A model generated the notes under the pieces. It searched no databases and had not been told where the DNA came from. It saw only the letters and a list, made by a program, of their open reading frames with translations. A program made the position numbers and the translations under genes. Positions 26,784 to 36,222 of a DNA stretch of 60,225 nucleotides are shown here, one piece after another; position 1 is the first letter of the stretch, and each line of letters opens with the position of its first letter. Source of the stretch: an uncultured Alphaproteobacteria bacterium. GTDB lineage: Bacteria > Pseudomonadota > Alphaproteobacteria > CAAHEQ01 > UBA3637. The stretch lies in assembly GCA_944392795.1 (NCBI GenBank), contig CALXXX010000012.1, positions 1 through 60,225 on the forward strand, written 5' to 3'.

Positions 26784-27344
26784 ATGCAGGCTTATCACCA
26801 AGGAACTGTTGATTTCTTTTGTGCTGTGTATGCCATTATCAATGCATCACGGCTTTTATTCAATGATGTGAACATTCGTTTCAGTTATGAGCGAGGTTGT
26901 CATTTTTATCAACATCTCATGACGTATTTATATGACAATGAATATTTTATCAGAGTTCTAAAAAGCGGAACGGATTACAAGTTAATGGACGAGCTTTTAC
27001 AAGAAGCTTGTCGTTATTTGGAAAAACAATTTAAAGGATATCAAATTACTTTTTCTTATCCTTTCCGAAAAAAGCGAATGAAAATTTTAGATTTACTTCA
27101 ACAAGTCGAAGACTTTTTTAACAATCCAAAGCAAACTTGTATTATGCGCTATCATAACTTTGTCGAAGGAGATCATTGGAACGTGCCCCGCATTATTACT
27201 AAAAACACACATATCTTAAAATTTTGGGACCGTATTGAAACAACATTTGCTGTTAATGAATTGACGCTCAAACCTTATAAACGGGATGGCTTAACACACA
27301 TTGCCAAAGATGGCATCATTTATATGATTTTGACAGAAAAATAA
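26784..27344 (+). CDS. Putative papain-like cysteine peptidase fold protein
   Basis: A 186-aa cytosolic protein that I do not recognise as a named family. Its N-terminus YHQGTVDFFCAVYAIINA places a Gln (Q6) seven residues before a Cys (C13) at the start of a helix, as in papain-like enzymes. A later HWNV (H131-V134) and KFWD (D149) fit the His and Asp/Asn positions of the same fold. Together these would make a complete Gln-Cys-His-Asp set. No signal peptide. AGGGG lies 8 nt before the ATG and a strong promoter is upstream. The next gene follows at 67 bp. Peptidase activity is inference; a pseudo-enzyme is possible. Confidence 0.6.
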   Translation: MQAYHQGTVDFFCAVYAIINASRLLFNDVNIRFSYERGCHFYQHLMTYLYDNEYFIRVLKSGTDYKLMDELLQEACRYLEKQFKGYQITFSYPFRKKRMKILDLLQQVEDFFNNPKQTCIMRYHNFVEGDHWNVPRIITKNTHILKFWDRIETTFAVNELTLKPYKRDGLTHIAKDGIIYMILTEK

Positions 27345-27411
27345 ACAAAAAAACAAGCTTGCGTTCTAAAGAAAAATATGATACCATTAAGAAAAATGGA
27401 GGAGAATTTCA

Positions 27412-28776
27412 ATGAACATACAGCAATTTCTTGATAAACTGGAACTGTTGCGCGTTAGAGGTCGACAAGAGCCGACATTAACTGAAGAACAAAAATCCGA
27501 ATTAAAAAAACATCCAAAATCTGAACGTGCAGAGTTAAAAAAACAATATTTAGATCATGCAAAAAAAGAAATTGAAAATTGGATTTTTGGGACACTCCAA
27601 GAATTAGAAGCCGATATTAAAGCTTCAGATTTACCTCCTGAAGCGATCAACGCTCTCCTCGACGCCATTTCAGATGTAAAAGATGCTCAATTTGTTGCTT
27701 CTCCACAAGTTTTGGATAAAATAGAAGATCTCAGACAAGAAGTGACTCAACAACAAGAAGAGCAACAAAAACAACAACAAAAACAAAATGATTTTTCAAT
27801 AGCTCCAATAGTGACAACCGTTGCTGTAACCGCTGCTTTAGGATTAACAATATTCGAAGAAAAAAACAAAAAGTATTACGAAGAAAAATTTATGGACCAA
27901 TTATTACAGGGAACACCTAGTTCCGAGCTCACCAATTTACCTGTGGAAGAACTAGGCTTTGCTCGAAAGCTTCCTGAACGACCCGCGCGCGGCGTTGGAC
28001 GCAAACAAAAATGGGCTGCTTGGAAATTATGGCGTTCAATGGCTCACAAAGAAGGAGAACAACCTCCTCCTCCACCTGTCGCGTCTGCTAATGCTTACAG
28101 TCATTTGCATTATGACACTCTACAAAACCAAGCACAGGAACTTAATGATTATCTGGTTAAAGATGCTCAAGCTAAGCAACAAGCTGCCGGAAAGCCAGCT
28201 GTTAATCCAACAGTTATTCTAGCTAACTTAGCCGCTGCACATCCTGCACAACAACGTTTGGCACAAAAAGCTGTTTATCAAGCACATCCTGAATTGAAAG
28301 AAAAACATCAAGCTCAAACTTTGGAAGTAGATAGTACAGAATTATTGAAGGGAATCATCCGTCAAGAACGTTCTGTTCGCCAAGCAAAAGCGAAAATTTT
28401 AGAAAAGAAATTAAAACATTGGATGCAGGCACATAAAGAAACTTTACAACAAGACCCAAGTTCAAAAGCGCCTCATTTGATAACTCTGCAAACAGAACTC
28501 AATAATCATCGTCAAACATTGGCACACTTAAGTATAGTTATGGATAATTTTGAGCAAGTATTAACCCAAAATCATAAAACAGCCGCTGACTTAATGAAAG
28601 ACAGAACTCAGATTATGCCACAACTGATGGCTTTAAATGTCGCAGGTTTTACGCCTCGCAGCCAATTAAGAAAACGATTAGGGACTTTAGAACGAGAGCA
28701 CCCTATTTCTGCTCAAAGAGCTACTTCATTGACTATTGCTCAAATTAAACGAACCAGAAGCAGAGAAATTGCTTAA
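27412..28776 (+). CDS. Hypothetical coiled-coil protein with one hydrophobic segment
   Basis: A 454-aa protein of no recognised family. Residues 1-127 are helical and charged, with a Gln/Glu-rich run (about 112-125). Residues about 128-148 are hydrophobic (APIVTTVAVTAALGL) and could span a membrane or form a buried helix. A Pro-rich patch (PPPPP, about 218-222) is followed by Ala/Gln/Lys-rich helices to the end. A GGAGG ribosome site precedes the ATG, and a hairpin terminator follows. Composition and the central hydrophobic helix recall secreted effectors of intracellular bacteria, but there is no family match to support this. Confidence 0.72.
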   Translation: MNIQQFLDKLELLRVRGRQEPTLTEEQKSELKKHPKSERAELKKQYLDHAKKEIENWIFGTLQELEADIKASDLPPEAINALLDAISDVKDAQFVASPQVLDKIEDLRQEVTQQQEEQQKQQQKQNDFSIAPIVTTVAVTAALGLTIFEEKNKKYYEEKFMDQLLQGTPSSELTNLPVEELGFARKLPERPARGVGRKQKWAAWKLWRSMAHKEGEQPPPPPVASANAYSHLHYDTLQNQAQELNDYLVKDAQAKQQAAGKPAVNPTVILANLAAAHPAQQRLAQKAVYQAHPELKEKHQAQTLEVDSTELLKGIIRQERSVRQAKAKILEKKLKHWMQAHKETLQQDPSSKAPHLITLQTELNNHRQTLAHLSIVMDNFEQVLTQNHKTAADLMKDRTQIMPQLMALNVAGFTPRSQLRKRLGTLEREHPISAQRATSLTIAQIKRTRSREIA

Positions 28777-28801
28777 TCAAATTGAATTTAAAAAATTTTA
28801 T

Positions 28802-28828
28802 AAAACAGTGTTTAATACACTGTTTTTT
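28802..28828 (+). terminator. Intrinsic terminator
   Basis: Stem AAAACAGTGT / ACACTGTTTT around TTAAT, ending in a T run, 25 bp after the coiled-coil gene stop. Confidence 0.82.
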
Positions 28829-28967
28829 ATTAGAACAAAATCAAATATTTTTCCAAAAATACTTTTTTAAAATTCCCATTAAATTAAGAAAAATTTAATG
28901 ATTAATATATTATCGTATATATAACTGTATGTATTTAATAATACAAGCTTATTATATAGGTAAGAAA

Positions 28968-31900
28968 ATGATTAAAAAGATACTTTTTAGTTTCATAACA
29001 ATTGCTTTAATATGTTCTAATTATCAGGTCTCTGCTCAAATTCCATTAAAGGATGCAACGCCAAGGACAATGATATACCAGTATGCTCAAAGGGCAGACC
29101 TTCCTAATTTATTATTATTAAAAAAACAAGGATTTTTTATTGATTTAGAGGATAAAAAAGGAAATACCGCGCTATGCGAAGCAATATGGCGTCAGAATCA
29201 AACAGCGGTTGATACCCTAATTCAAGCTGGAGCCGATACAAATCATTTATGCATGCAAACAATTCCTCAAACTTATAAACAAGCTGTAAATATTACTTAT
29301 ATAGACGAACCCATAAACACACTTCGAAAGCCTTCTGAAGCTGGAAAAATTTGCTCTTTAAACAGCGAAGGTATTCGGACTTGCATACCGGTTTCACAAA
29401 CCAATCAAGGTTCATCTTTTTATGTCGCTGATACAGCTGAAACGAGTCAAACAACAGGTATTAGTACCGGAGCAATGATTGGTCTTGGAATAGGGGCGGC
29501 TATTCTTATTGGTGGAGGAGTTGCCATAGCAGCGAGTAGCAATGGTGGTGGAGATCATGATGAAAATACACCATCAAATCCAGGTGTAGACCCTGATCCA
29601 GGTGTAGACCCTGACCCAGGTGTAGATCCCGACCCAGGCGTAGATCCTGACCCAGGTGTAGACCCTGACCCAGGTGTAGACCCTGACCCAGGTGTAGATC
29701 CTGATCCAGGCGTAGATCCTGACCCAGGCGTAGATCCTGATCCAGGCGTAGATCCTGATCCAGGTGTAGACCCTGATCCAGGCGTAGATCCTGACCCAGG
29801 TGTAGACCCTGATCCAGGCGTAGATCCTGATCCAGGTGTAGATCCCAACAGAATATGTAATGCCGGAGAATTTTTAACTGCAGAAAATACATGCGAACCA
29901 TGTGGTTTAGGATATTATGCAAAACATGGGTCTAATACATGTACTCCATGTGCTATTGGAAGCTATGCTAATCAATTAGGTTCTATCGTATGTACTAATT
30001 GTCCCATCGGGTGGAGTACATCTGAAATAGCTTCTACGAGTTGTGATGTTTGTGCTCCAGGCTTTCATCGACAAGGTAATTCTTGTATTGCATCATGTAA
30101 AGCCGGAGAATATTGGGATGGAAACACTTGCTCTTCTTGCCCTCAAGGAAGCTTTTCAACAGCGGGAGCCACATCATGTGCTAGTTGCCCAGAAGGATAT
30201 TCTACATCCGCACCCGGAAGTTCTTATTGTAATACCTGTTCAGATGGTTATATGTGGATAGATGGTGTTTGTATGGCGCAAAAAGAATCTTTTGAAGAGG
30301 CTTTTTGTTTACCTGGTTTTGAGCCAGAGGGTGACGAGTGTATCAAATGTGAAGTAGGTTATTATAGCACAGACGGAGAGTTTTGCTATTCGTGTCAGCC
30401 GGGTTGGACAACATCCTCTGAAGGAGCAACATTTTGCGACATATGTGAAAGTGGATATCATTTAGTCAATGGTGTTTGTCAAGCCTATTGTGAGGCGGGT
30501 TATTATTGGAATGGACAAACTTGTCAGATATGCGAAGCAGGTTTTTATTCTTATAGAGGAGCAACTTATTGCATAGAATGTCAAATAGGTTTTTATCAGC
30601 CCTCAGCAGGACAAAAATCTTGTATAAGATGCCCATCCGGCGCAACAACAGAAAGCAGCGGTTCTACGTCTCAAGAGCAATGTTCGATTTGTACACCAGG
30701 AAATGTATTCATAGATGGACAATGTCAAAAGTGCTCTGCAGGAACCTATGCAGATTCTCTAACAAATTCGTGTATTGATTGTCCAATTGGAGAATATACA
30801 AGTATATCTGGTAGTTCCAGTTGTAACGCATGTCCAGAAGGTCAAACGACGACAACGACCGGTGCTACTCAATGTATTTGTGATACAGCAAATGGATACA
30901 TATCCGTCGGAGAAAAATGTATTCTACAGCAATATTCTTGCGAAGCGGGAAAATATTGGGATGAAACAGAACAAACTTGCAAAACATGCACCGCTGGAAC
31001 ATTTTCAGCTTCCGGGTCTAATTATTGCACCAAATGTCCTTATGGCTATTTCAGTGATAAAAGTGGAGCTTCTGTTTGTCAAAGCTGTCCCATTGGTTGG
31101 ACAACATCTACAAATGGAATGACAGAGTGTGATATTTGTTCCAATGGTTATATAATGAAAAACGGTCAGTGTATTCTTGCTTGCTCACCTGGACAAATAT
31201 ACGACGGTTCTGCTTGTGAAGATTGTCCCATCGGTACTTTTGCAAAACAAGGAGCATTAGAATGTAACATCTGTCCTCAAGGATGGACGACACAAAGCGC
31301 TGGATCTACCTCTTGCGATATATGTGCTGAAGGATATAAAATGGATATAAACACAGGCGCATGCGTTCATACAGATGATCCCAAATGTTTTGCAGGAACA
31401 TATTGGAATGGAACAGAATGTATTGAGTGCGAAGCTGGTGAATTTTCTGAAGGAGAAAACTCACTTTGTCAAAAATGCCCTCAAGGCTCTTACTCAGAAA
31501 CAAAAGGTTCTCCTTACTGTATGCCCTGTCCGACTGGTTCTACAACGGAAGGGAAAGGTTCCACAAGTGCACAGCAATGTAATGTTTGTGCTACAGGTTA
31601 TACTTGGTCAGCCAGTGAAGGAAAATGTGTAACAAGCTGTACAAAAGGAATGTATTGGAACGGGTCTTCTTGTGAATTATGCCCAGCCGGTTCATATGCG
31701 GCAAGTCCATCTTTTATAGATTGGATTGTTCCTACTTCATGTACCCTTTGCAGTGCTGGTACTTATAATGAAACTCCAGGGGCAACATCTTGTAAGTACT
31801 GTCCATATCATTCGACCTCCATAACCGGTGCAGATAATAAATCTCTTTGTGTTTGTGATGAAGGATATTATGACGACGGAACCGGAGATGGTATCGTGAA

Positions 31901-34900
31901 TTGTGTTGCTCAATGTAAAGCTGGGCAAATGTGGACCGGAACTGAATGCATAAGTTGTGCAGCTGGTACTTACTCTCCCACAGATGGAGCGACGCAATGC
32001 TATCAATGCTATACTGGAAGTTACTCAGAAGAAGGAGCGACACAATGTACAAGTTGTCCAACAGGGTATTCAACTTCTGCTATAGGTATGTCATCATGTG
32101 ATATATGTGCTGTAGGCTATGAAGGAGATGGAACAACTTGTACTGCTTGTCCAGCCGGCAGCTATTCTTCCAGTTCAACAAATTACACTTGTACTGCTTG
32201 TCCAATTGGTTCCTATGCAACCAGTTCTGCAAATTCATCTTGTACAAACTGCCCTGCAGGATATACAACAGAAACAGCCGGAGCTTCTAGTATAGATGCA
32301 TGTCAAAGTTGTGCTGAAGGTTATACAATGAAAAACGGAAAATGTGTTCCATTAAACAAGTCATGTAATGCTGGCGAGTATTGGAATGGAACTTCTTGTG
32401 CAACGTGTGGAATCGGAACATATTCTCTAGAAGGTTCTTTTGCTTGTTTCCAGTGTCCCAGAGGAACATACTCATCTGAAACAGGTAGCTCAGAATGTAT
32501 AAGCTGTAATGAAGGTTTTACAACAATGGGGCTAGGTTCTTCATCCGCTGATGCATGTTCGATTTGCGCAAGCGGATATAAATCTGACGGGGCTAATGGA
32601 TGTATCCTAGACAAAAAAAGTTGTGATGTCGGAGAATATTATAATGGTTTTAAATGCGTCGCACTTCCAAGCAATGCTCAAACAGATGAAACAGATAAAA
32701 GAGGTTGGACATGTATTGATGGTTATACACGTATTGGAAATAGTTGTATATTAACAAGCTCTTTAAATATCTCGACGAATCCAGAAGGAACGACTTTAAC
32801 ATCAGAAATGACGGCAACTTCAGATAGTTCTCAACAAGCATTAGCGATTAATAATGGAATGATTGATATTGATAATGATAATGAAACCTCAGTTTCAGAT
32901 CTTTATGGAATGAAGGGGGAGAATATGTATTATGGTTCGGCCTCTGCATCTTTAGTAAATAATGGAACTATTCAAATTACTTCAAATAAAAGTAGGGTCA
33001 TTGGTATGCAAAATAACACTTCAGGAACGAGTGACAATAATGGGCATATCAATCTAACAACAAACGCCGGTAATATTTATGGCATTTACTCCAGAAACGG
33101 TTATAACTATGGCTCAATTAATTTAAAGGGAGAAACATATCAAATTTATGGTTTATATGGTTCTTCCTCCTTTTCAGTATTAGAAAATTATGGTTCCATT
33201 ACAATCGATGGAAGCTCTTCAAGTCGCATTTTTGGTCTTTATAATAATGGAGAAGATACTCGAAATTACGGAACAATTCAAATTAACTCTTTTAATGGGC
33301 AAGATATATATGGAATCTATGGTCCAAACTCTGCTAACTATGGACAAATTAATATTCGAGATTATCAAAATGCGACAGAAACACCTCAAGGACAAACAGT
33401 AGGAATATATCAAGGAAGCAACTTTGCATCTATTTATATTGTCTCACAAAATAGTGACAAAGATCATCATACCTTAGGAATGTATGAAGGAACAAATTAT
33501 GGTAATATAAAAATTGATGCTAAAAATCTTTTGAATTATTCATTCCTTAGCGGAGGATATTTATCGAATAATTTCGGAGAAATTTCTATTGTTGCAGAAC
33601 AAACAGACCAAACAATAGGTCTAGCAGATTCTAATAACTATGGAGATCTTAACTTGAATACGTCAGATACAAAAAGCGTTTTTGGTATGACGAACCTTCA
33701 AAAATTCAACGAAAATTATGGAACTATTAACATTATTGCTTCCGGAGCTCATGATGTTTACGGAATGTCACGAGGTATCGGTACTAAGAGTGTTAACTAT
33801 GGAAAAGTAAATGTCACCTCAATAGGTAAAGAAACAAATAAAACGATTGGTTTATCAAACGCAGATAATTATGGAGATGTATATGTCAGCGGTTCAGGAA
33901 ATATAACTTACGGAATGTATGGAAATAATTCTAATTATGGCAATATTACACTAACCGGATCCAGTGATACTATTTACGGTCTTCAAGGTAATTACAACTC
34001 AGGAAGCATTAATATAGATGCATCTAAAACATCAACGACAACAGGAATAATATCAGCTACTTCATATTTAAAAACACTAAATGAAGGGAAAATACATATA
34101 ACAAACCGCGGCAATGCAAAAACTTACGGTATTTATAGTTCAGGAAGTATTGAAAATGCGACAGGAGCTGAAATTCATATTGATAATATCGGGGATGGAG
34201 ATGCTTATGGTATTGCTAAAGCTTTCTCTGTCACGAATAATGGAACAATTTCTATTTCAAATAACGGAAGCGGAAATGTCTACGGTATTTATGATAGTTA
34301 TTCTGTTACAAATAATGGTCAAATTATACTTACTAATACTGGTACCGGACAAGCGTACGGCATTTATTTGAATGGAGCGAATAGAACTGTTTACAATAAC
34401 GGCACCATTACTATTAATGGCAGCTCCTATACAAATAATAGTACTCCTCATGGTAATTTTATTGTTCTTATGAATGGTGCTAACTTAGCGACAAGCGGAA
34501 CTTTGGCAAGTTCAAATATTTTAGATTTTAATTCTTTTTCTCCAGATGGGACCGGGACTGTTTCTTTATTAAAAAACGGTACTATCCAAGCTCAAACGAT
34601 TAAGGGAGACTTACATATTGATACTTCAAATGTCACAGAAGGGTTTAATACGAGCTATAAAATTTCAGATGCGGTTCAAGCAAAAGATACAACAAATTTA
34701 AACTTGATTTCAAATTCAGTCTTATTTCAAGCAAGTTTAGACAAAAACGGAAAAGATATTGTCTTGCAAATGAAATCTTTTGACGATGTGATAAAAAACA
34801 AAAGTTTGGCTCAATTTCTAAGCTCTAATTATCATCAACAGAATAATGAAGCATTCTTTAACGATCTGAAAAAAACAGAAACTCAAGCGGCGTTAAAATC

Positions 34901-35783
34901 TGCTATCAGCAGTATAACAGGAGCTGATGTTTTAACACAGTTTACAAATGAAGATTTAACTGCCATTCGAGAAATCAATCAAACCATGAATTCTCTTATG
35001 TTTGCCAACAATGATAAACCGATGTTTGAAACTGTCGGAGGAATTGATACTTTCAGTTTCAAAAATAATACAAACTCCTCAGCACAATATGCTTTGGCCA
35101 ATAAACGTATTACTCCTCGCGTCAAAATTGGATATGCGATGAGTAATACAAATATAGCGACAGATGATGATAATGATACAAATCGGCAAAATACTATTTT
35201 TCAAGTTTTCACCCCGATTAGTTATGATCGTTTCGGATGGCAAATGATTTCTACGCCCCAAATCGGCTTTTCAAGAGCTCATTATACCCGAAAAGGGTTT
35301 AATGCAAACTCATATGATGGTATTATTGAAAAAAGAATTTTTGCTTTAATGAATGAGGCTCGTTATCCAATAGAAGTTTGGAGTTGGCAATTCTCTCCAA
35401 CTCTTGAATTGAATAGTATACTTTATAATCAAAAAGGAGAAGAAGATAAAAAACCTTACTCTTTAGCAATACGATCTGATAATATTGTATCTATAGAAGC
35501 TGGTTTAGGTTTCTATATGAATAAAACTGTCGGAAAATTTAATTTATCTCTAGGACTTATGGTTTATCGAGAGTTTGCAGACCCTTATAATATGAGAGTT
35601 GGCTTAAGAGATATGAATGGTTCATTTTACTTATATGATGAGGATTATTCTCCTTACCGAGGAATCACCTCTCTCTATTTTGGTTATGACTTAGGTAATT
35701 TTAACCTATATGGTTCTTTAAAGCATTTCATAGAAGAAGATACGCATACCAACCTAAAAGCCGGTATTAAATATACATTTTAA
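28968..35783 (+). CDS. Giant autotransporter with ankyrin, Cys-rich and beta-helix regions
   Basis: A 2271-aa surface protein. The frame opens at 28929, but the ATG at 28968 gives a clean signal peptide (MIKKILFSFITIALI, cleavage near VSAQ) and has AGGT upstream. Regions in order: signal peptide; about two ankyrin-like repeats (residues about 35-95); a Gly/Ala hydrophobic segment (about 170-190); 15 PGVDPD hexapeptides (205-294); a long Cys-rich region (about 297-1260) of repeated CxxGxY...C..C..G units of the GCC2/GCC3 or TNFR-like type; a beta-solenoid region of Asn/Gly-rich NYGxI...IYGxY repeats (about 1265-1860); and a C-terminal beta barrel ending in KYTF. The last part marks type Va secretion. 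A hairpin terminator follows. Confidence 0.88.
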   Translation: MIKKILFSFITIALICSNYQVSAQIPLKDATPRTMIYQYAQRADLPNLLLLKKQGFFIDLEDKKGNTALCEAIWRQNQTAVDTLIQAGADTNHLCMQTIPQTYKQAVNITYIDEPINTLRKPSEAGKICSLNSEGIRTCIPVSQTNQGSSFYVADTAETSQTTGISTGAMIGLGIGAAILIGGGVAIAASSNGGGDHDENTPSNPGVDPDPGVDPDPGVDPDPGVDPDPGVDPDPGVDPDPGVDPDPGVDPDPGVDPDPGVDPDPGVDPDPGVDPDPGVDPDPGVDPDPGVDPNRICNAGEFLTAENTCEPCGLGYYAKHGSNTCTPCAIGSYANQLGSIVCTNCPIGWSTSEIASTSCDVCAPGFHRQGNSCIASCKAGEYWDGNTCSSCPQGSFSTAGATSCASCPEGYSTSAPGSSYCNTCSDGYMWIDGVCMAQKESFEEAFCLPGFEPEGDECIKCEVGYYSTDGEFCYSCQPGWTTSSEGATFCDICESGYHLVNGVCQAYCEAGYYWNGQTCQICEAGFYSYRGATYCIECQIGFYQPSAGQKSCIRCPSGATTESSGSTSQEQCSICTPGNVFIDGQCQKCSAGTYADSLTNSCIDCPIGEYTSISGSSSCNACPEGQTTTTTGATQCICDTANGYISVGEKCILQQYSCEAGKYWDETEQTCKTCTAGTFSASGSNYCTKCPYGYFSDKSGASVCQSCPIGWTTSTNGMTECDICSNGYIMKNGQCILACSPGQIYDGSACEDCPIGTFAKQGALECNICPQGWTTQSAGSTSCDICAEGYKMDINTGACVHTDDPKCFAGTYWNGTECIECEAGEFSEGENSLCQKCPQGSYSETKGSPYCMPCPTGSTTEGKGSTSAQQCNVCATGYTWSASEGKCVTSCTKGMYWNGSSCELCPAGSYAASPSFIDWIVPTSCTLCSAGTYNETPGATSCKYCPYHSTSITGADNKSLCVCDEGYYDDGTGDGIVNCVAQCKAGQMWTGTECISCAAGTYSPTDGATQCYQCYTGSYSEEGATQCTSCPTGYSTSAIGMSSCDICAVGYEGDGTTCTACPAGSYSSSSTNYTCTACPIGSYATSSANSSCTNCPAGYTTETAGASSIDACQSCAEGYTMKNGKCVPLNKSCNAGEYWNGTSCATCGIGTYSLEGSFACFQCPRGTYSSETGSSECISCNEGFTTMGLGSSSADACSICASGYKSDGANGCILDKKSCDVGEYYNGFKCVALPSNAQTDETDKRGWTCIDGYTRIGNSCILTSSLNISTNPEGTTLTSEMTATSDSSQQALAINNGMIDIDNDNETSVSDLYGMKGENMYYGSASASLVNNGTIQITSNKSRVIGMQNNTSGTSDNNGHINLTTNAGNIYGIYSRNGYNYGSINLKGETYQIYGLYGSSSFSVLENYGSITIDGSSSSRIFGLYNNGEDTRNYGTIQINSFNGQDIYGIYGPNSANYGQINIRDYQNATETPQGQTVGIYQGSNFASIYIVSQNSDKDHHTLGMYEGTNYGNIKIDAKNLLNYSFLSGGYLSNNFGEISIVAEQTDQTIGLADSNNYGDLNLNTSDTKSVFGMTNLQKFNENYGTINIIASGAHDVYGMSRGIGTKSVNYGKVNVTSIGKETNKTIGLSNADNYGDVYVSGSGNITYGMYGNNSNYGNITLTGSSDTIYGLQGNYNSGSINIDASKTSTTTGIISATSYLKTLNEGKIHITNRGNAKTYGIYSSGSIENATGAEIHIDNIGDGDAYGIAKAFSVTNNGTISISNNGSGNVYGIYDSYSVTNNGQIILTNTGTGQAYGIYLNGANRTVYNNGTITINGSSYTNNSTPHGNFIVLMNGANLATSGTLASSNILDFNSFSPDGTGTVSLLKNGTIQAQTIKGDLHIDTSNVTEGFNTSYKISDAVQAKDTTNLNLISNSVLFQASLDKNGKDIVLQMKSFDDVIKNKSLAQFLSSNYHQQNNEAFFNDLKKTETQAALKSAISSITGADVLTQFTNEDLTAIREINQTMNSLMFANNDKPMFETVGGIDTFSFKNNTNSSAQYALANKRITPRVKIGYAMSNTNIATDDDNDTNRQNTIFQVFTPISYDRFGWQMISTPQIGFSRAHYTRKGFNANSYDGIIEKRIFALMNEARYPIEVWSWQFSPTLELNSILYNQKGEEDKKPYSLAIRSDNIVSIEAGLGFYMNKTVGKFNLSLGLMVYREFADPYNMRVGLRDMNGSFYLYDEDYSPYRGITSLYFGYDLGNFNLYGSLKHFIEEDTHTNLKAGIKYTF
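29580..29849 (+). repeat. 15-copy 18-bp tandem repeat (PGVDPD)
   Basis: Fifteen 18-bp units of the form CCAGGTGTAGACCCTGAT, 270 bp, differing only at silent third positions except the last, which ends PGVDPN. Unit length is a multiple of three, so copy-number change keeps frame. The opposite strand also stays open here because of the repeat and does not code. Confidence 0.95.
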
Positions 35784-35790
35784 TGAAAAT

Positions 35791-35828
35791 GCAATCTTTG
35801 ACGTTTAAACGTTGAAGGTTGCTTTTTT
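35791..35828 (+). terminator. Intrinsic terminator after autotransporter gene
   Basis: Long stem of about 15 pairs, some wobble, between GCAATCTTTGACGTTT and its partner ending GGTTGC, followed by six T. Confidence 0.8.
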
Positions 35829-36073
35829 ATATCACCCTCTTTCTCATTAGAAACGGGTTAAAATAGTGTTTTAGACATTATTTGTTCCTTTAGATGAGTA
35901 GATTTGACTACACTTTTACTACATAAAAAAAATTCTTATTTTTGTCTTTTTTTCTTTCTTTGACGAAAAAAGTGATTAAGTCCTTTATTTATAAGGAACT
36001 CAAAAAAAATAACAGGGCTCAATAAACTTGAACCTCTGTTTGAGAAAATACTTAATTTATAAGCATTTTTAAA
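35829..36073. other. Gene-free spacer before tRNA-Leu
   Basis: AT-rich 245 bp between the autotransporter terminator and the 3' end of tRNA-Leu. I find no reading frame with a ribosome site, no integrase remnant and no direct copy of the tRNA 3' end. Short imperfect inverted repeats are present but have no clear role. Confidence 0.5.
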
Positions 36074-36162
36074 TGGTGCGGAAAGCCGGAATCGAACCGG
36101 CACGGGAGCAAAGTCCCAACAGATTTTAAGTCTGTTGCGTCTACCAATTCCGCCATATCCGC
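36074..36162 (-). tRNA. tRNA-Leu (anticodon TAA)
   Basis: Minus-strand 89-nt tRNA with encoded CCA. The anticodon stem ACAGA / TCTGT encloses loop CTTAAAA, giving anticodon TAA. A long class II variable arm (GGGACTTTGCTCCC) and TTCGATT in the T loop are present. The acceptor stem has one T-T mismatch at pair 6-67. Confidence 0.95.
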
Positions 36163-36222
36163 ATAAAACGGTAGATTCGTTTCTGAGCATACTCGTTTTT
36201 AAAAAAAAGTAAAGACTTTTTT

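Noticed and set aside
29580-29849. Tandem repeats as a CRISPR array
   Set aside because: Units are contiguous with no spacers and encode a regular hexapeptide in frame.
29506-29922. Open minus-strand frames encoding Gly-Ser-Thr-Pro or Asp-Leu repeats
   Set aside because: They are a by-product of the 18-bp repeat of the autotransporter gene; no ribosome site or homology.
35829-36162. Integration site at the 3' end of tRNA-Leu
   Set aside because: No integrase, no direct repeat of the tRNA end and no change of gene content that would mark an island border.
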